A stretch of DNA of 64,000 bases from Streptomyces sp. NBC_01283. GTDB taxonomy: Bacteria > Actinomycetota > Actinomycetes > Streptomycetales > Streptomycetaceae. Position 1 is the stretch's first letter; each line of letters opens with the position of its first letter. The stretch spans positions 3,330,501-3,394,500 of the forward strand of contig NZ_CP108430.1 of NCBI RefSeq assembly GCF_041435335.1, written 5' to 3'. The translations under genes and the position numbers were made by a program. Positions 61,794 through 64,000 of the stretch are shown here, piece after piece. The notes under the pieces were generated by a model that did not search any database, had not been told where the DNA came from, and saw only the letters and a program-made list of their open reading frames with translations.

Positions 61794-62393
61794 GTTGATC
61801 CAGCGCCCCAGGGTCCCGCGCACCAGCTCCACGGGGTCCACGCCGGTGGGCGAGGGCGCGACGACGTAGGACAGCGCCATCCGCACGGCACTCTCGCAGG
61901 CCATGGCCAGCTCCTCCGTGTCCTTCGGCCGGGCCCTGCCGTCCAGCGCGTTCACCGCCTTGTCCCGGACCACGGCGAGCAGTTCGGCGGGCGACGGAAC
62001 ACCCGCGTCCGCGCGCCGCTGTGCCGGTACGGGCGATGCGGAGACCCCGGGCCTGCTCGGCGCGGGCAGGCGTTCGCTCCAGCAGCCGGTGAGCATGGCC
62101 CGGGTGAGGTCGTTCCCGCGGGCGGCGGCGATCGTCCACGCGCTCACGGCGGCGAGCCGGTCCACCGGTCCGCCCTCCACGGCCAACGCCCGCTCCACAC
62201 CGTGCAGATACGCGTCGGTCTCGCGCCTGAGCAGGGCGCGCGCGAGGCCGTCCTTGCTGCCGAACTCGTTGTAGAGGGTCTGCCGGGACACCCCGGCGGT
62301 GGCCGCGACATCGACCATGCGGACACCTGGCCATGGTCGGCGGGCGAGTGCCGTGCCGGCCGCGTCAAGTAAGGAATCCCGTGCCGCAGGCAT
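61788..62393 (-). CDS. TetR-family regulator
   Basis: 201-residue repressor with HTH VRMVDVAATAGVSRQTLYNEF in the N-terminus and a variable ligand domain rich in Pro (RLPAPSRPGVSASPVPAQ). It is convergent with the SMR exporter gene, whose expression it may control; this is an inference from proximity. The promoter region has a perfect -35 (TTGACA) and a TTGAC/GTCAA inverted repeat that may be its operator. Confidence 0.9.
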   Translation of the reverse strand: MPAARDSLLDAAGTALARRPWPGVRMVDVAATAGVSRQTLYNEFGSKDGLARALLRRETDAYLHGVERALAVEGGPVDRLAAVSAWTIAAARGNDLTRAMLTGCWSERLPAPSRPGVSASPVPAQRRADAGVPSPAELLAVVRDKAVNALDGRARPKDTEELAMACESAVRMALSYVVAPSPTGVDPVELVRGTLGRWINT

Positions 62394-62432
62394 CGTCGCC
62401 TCCCGGGGGCCGAAGCGGCTCTGCGGCCAGAG

Positions 62433-62457
62433 TTGACGTGCTCGGGAGCGGTGTCAA
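62433..62457 (-). promoter_or_regulatory. Promoter/operator of tetR
   Basis: TTGAC (62433-62437) and GTCAA (62453-62457) flank a 15-base spacer; read on the minus strand this gives a consensus -35 TTGACA. Confidence 0.45.
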
Positions 62458-62556
62458 TAGCCCCGGCGCGAGGTGGCACGGTATGCGTCATGTCCCGGAA
62501 TGGCCCGGACATCGGGCGCTGTGGCTCAGGCACAACGAGATCGATACTGTTCACTC

Positions 62557-63357
62557 ATGCCCGACTACCACGATGATCTGCGTCTTGCCCATGTCCTCGC
62601 GGACGCCGCCGACGCCGCGACGATGGACCGGTTCAAGGCCCTCGACCTCAAGGTCGAGACCAAGCCGGACATGACGCCGGTGAGCGAGGCGGACAAAACG
62701 GCCGAGGAGCTCATCCGGTCGAACCTGAAGCGGGGCAGGCCGCGGGACGCGATCCTCGGCGAGGAGTTCGGCGTCGAGGGCACGGGCCCCCGCCGATGGG
62801 TGATCGACCCGATCGACGGCACCAAGAACTACGTGCGCGGGGTGCCGGTCTGGGCCACGCTGATCTCGCTGATGGAGGCGGGCGAGGGCGGCTTCCAGCC
62901 GGTGGTGGGCGTCGTGTCGGCGCCCGCGCTCGGCCGCCGCTGGTGGGCGGCGAAGGGTGCCGGTGCCTACACCGGGCGCAGCCTGACCTCCGCGACCCGG
63001 CTCAAGGCCTCCAAGGTCTCGCGGCTCCAGGACGCCTCCTTCGCGTACTCCTCGCTCACGGGCTGGGAGGAGCAGGGCCGCCTCGACGGGTTCATGGATC
63101 TCACGCGCGCGGTCTGGCGCACCCGTGGCTACGGCGACTTCTGGCCGTACATGATGGTCGCCGAGGGCTCCATCGACATCTGCGCGGAGCCCGAGCTCTC
63201 GCTCTGGGACATGGCGGCGACCGCGATCATCGTGACCGAGGCGGGCGGCACCTTCACCGGCCTCGACGGCGCTCCCGGCCCGCACAGCGGCAACGCGGCG
63301 GCGTCGAACGGTCTGCTCCACGACGAGCTCCTGGGATACCTCAACCAGCGCTACTGA
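62557..63357 (+). CDS. hisN: Histidinol-phosphatase (inositol-monophosphatase family)
   Basis: 266-residue Mg-dependent phosphatase for histidine biosynthesis in actinobacteria. Motifs: GEEFG (metal Glu), [15 protein letters not shown] (Asp-x-x-Asp) and [21 protein letters not shown] 62557 is not preceded by a ribosome site; GATACT at 62542-62547 is a likely -10, so the mRNA is probably leaderless. Confidence 0.93.
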   Translation: MPDYHDDLRLAHVLADAADAATMDRFKALDLKVETKPDMTPVSEADKTAEELIRSNLKRGRPRDAILGEEFGVEGTGPRRWVIDPIDGTKNYVRGVPVWATLISLMEAGEGGFQPVVGVVSAPALGRRWWAAKGAGAYTGRSLTSATRLKASKVSRLQDASFAYSSLTGWEEQGRLDGFMDLTRAVWRTRGYGDFWPYMMVAEGSIDICAEPELSLWDMAATAIIVTEAGGTFTGLDGAPGPHSGNAAASNGLLHDELLGYLNQRY

Positions 63358-63503
63358 GGCGCACGTCCCACGCGTACACGCCCCGAACCGGAAGCACGCG
63401 CCCCCTTGTTGACTGCGGACATCGCTGCGACTCTGAGAGTTCCCCCACTTGTGAACTTGTGAATCGCTTCTCTTGCGGTCCACTCAGGAGGTGGCTCAAG
63501 CCC

Positions 63504-63905
63504 ATGCTCGTCCGCGACGCCATGAGCACGGTGGTCCTCACCATCGGTCCCGCCCACACACTGCGCCAGGCGGCCCGTCTGATGTCGGCGCGCCGCGTCG
63601 GCGCGGCCGTCGTCCTCGACTCCGACACCTGCGGCCTGGGAATACTGACCGAACGCGACGTCCTGATCTCACTGGGACTCGGCCAGAACCCGGACACCGA
63701 GACCGCCGGCACCCACACCACGACCGATGTCGTCTTCGCCACCCCGTCATGGACCCTGGAGGATGCGGCCGACGCCATGTCGCACGGCGGCTTCCGGCAC
63801 CTGATCGTGCTGGACGGGAACGAACCGACCGGCATCGTCTCGGTCCGCGACATCATCCGCTGCTGGGCCCCCAGCAGGCGCCACGCGACGGCTCTCACGG
63901 TCTGA
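63504..63905 (+). CDS. CBS-domain-pair protein
   Basis: 133 residues made of two CBS motifs (MLVRDAMSTVVLTIGPAHTL... GLGILTERDVL and DVVFATPSWTLEDAADAMS... GIVSVRDIIRCW), a Bateman module that binds adenosyl nucleotides. Actinobacterial stand-alone versions are redox or energy sensors. ATG 63504 has AGGAGG twelve bases upstream; GTG 63459 is an alternative. Followed by a hairpin. Confidence 0.9.
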   Translation: MLVRDAMSTVVLTIGPAHTLRQAARLMSARRVGAAVVLDSDTCGLGILTERDVLISLGLGQNPDTETAGTHTTTDVVFATPSWTLEDAADAMSHGGFRHLIVLDGNEPTGIVSVRDIIRCWAPSRRHATALTV

Positions 63906-63939
63906 GCGCCGTCCGGCCCGAGCACCGTCCGGAACGGCG

Positions 63940-63976
63940 GGCGGGCCGGACCCCCGAAGGGATCCGGCCCGCCTTT
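63940..63976 (+). terminator. Terminator after the CBS gene
   Basis: 11-bp perfect stem (63940-63950 with 63963-63973) followed by TTT. Confidence 0.8.
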
Positions 63977-64000
63977 CCTCCCTGCGACAAGCGATCTCAG

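Noticed and set aside
63409..63440. TTGACT as -35 of the CBS gene
   Set aside because: No acceptable -10 at 16-19 bases; not reported as a promoter.

Overview
The window is GC-rich, densely coded chromosomal DNA of a Streptomyces. Evidence: strong GC bias at codon third positions, many GTG starts, WhiB-like, SigR/RsrA, SigH and DasR proteins that closely resemble streptomycete ones, and a gene order recalling (in reverse) the S. coelicolor interval from sodN (SCO5254) through sigH (SCO5243), wblE (SCO5240), nagB-dasABC-dasR (SCO5236-5231), nrdABS (SCO5226-5224), the albaflavenone pair (SCO5223-5222) to sigR/rsrA (SCO5216-5217). No tRNA, rRNA, insertion sequence, integrase or CRISPR array was seen.

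Layout. 1-5.9 kb: end of a polar amino-acid ABC operon, a methyltransferase, a CGNR regulator, the Ni-superoxide dismutase pair sodX/sodN and a LysE exporter. 6-16.4 kb: a more accessory stretch with a ribosomal-protection (TetM/OtrA-type) GTPase preceded by an overlapping 39-codon leader ORF, an ECF41 sigma factor with its promoter signature in front of a divergent PPOX gene, a GNAT-HAD fusion joined by (VTP)5, a YtrA-type GntR operon with a 12-bp inverted-repeat operator, a GAF-ANTAR protein and a GNAT enzyme. 16.7-19.3 kb: a family 2B encapsulin (EshA-like shell protein with a cyclic-nucleotide-binding domain) followed by a polyprenyl diphosphate synthase, a probable nanocompartment operon. 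19.5-26.8 kb: amidase, PLP enzyme, CPA1 antiporter, UBP zinc finger, UshX-SigH and a lipid kinase. 27-29 kb: wblE and a PdtaS-like histidine kinase. 29.3-37.7 kb: TetR/SDR pair, then the aminosugar block (nagB, GH3 hexosaminidase, dasCBA, dasR) with DasR (dre) sites. 37.8-42.9 kb: CstA/YbdD and a DUF3311/SSS transporter pair. 43-48 kb: nrdABS under two NrdR boxes and a cobalamin riboswitch. 48-50.5 kb: CYP170-like P450 and epi-isozizaene synthase. 50.7-64 kb: def, two HD-domain membrane proteins, rsrA/sigR with a sigma-R promoter, SRAP, M50 peptidase, aroA, rsgA, SMR exporter, TetR, hisN and a CBS protein.

How the genes work together. DasABC imports chitobiose or GlcNAc, the cytoplasmic GH3 enzyme splits it, NagB feeds GlcN-6-P to glycolysis, and DasR represses until its ligand appears. 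NrdAB supplies dNTPs when B12 is short; NrdR and the riboswitch control it in series. SigR/RsrA senses thiol oxidation and SigH/UshX serves osmotic and developmental stress. Two terpenoid modules (encapsulin plus prenyl synthase; EIZS plus P450) lie about 30 kb apart. The most interesting items are the encapsulin operon, the leader ORF overlapping the tetracycline-protection-like gene, and a CYP170-family P450 whose I-helix threonine is replaced by asparagine.
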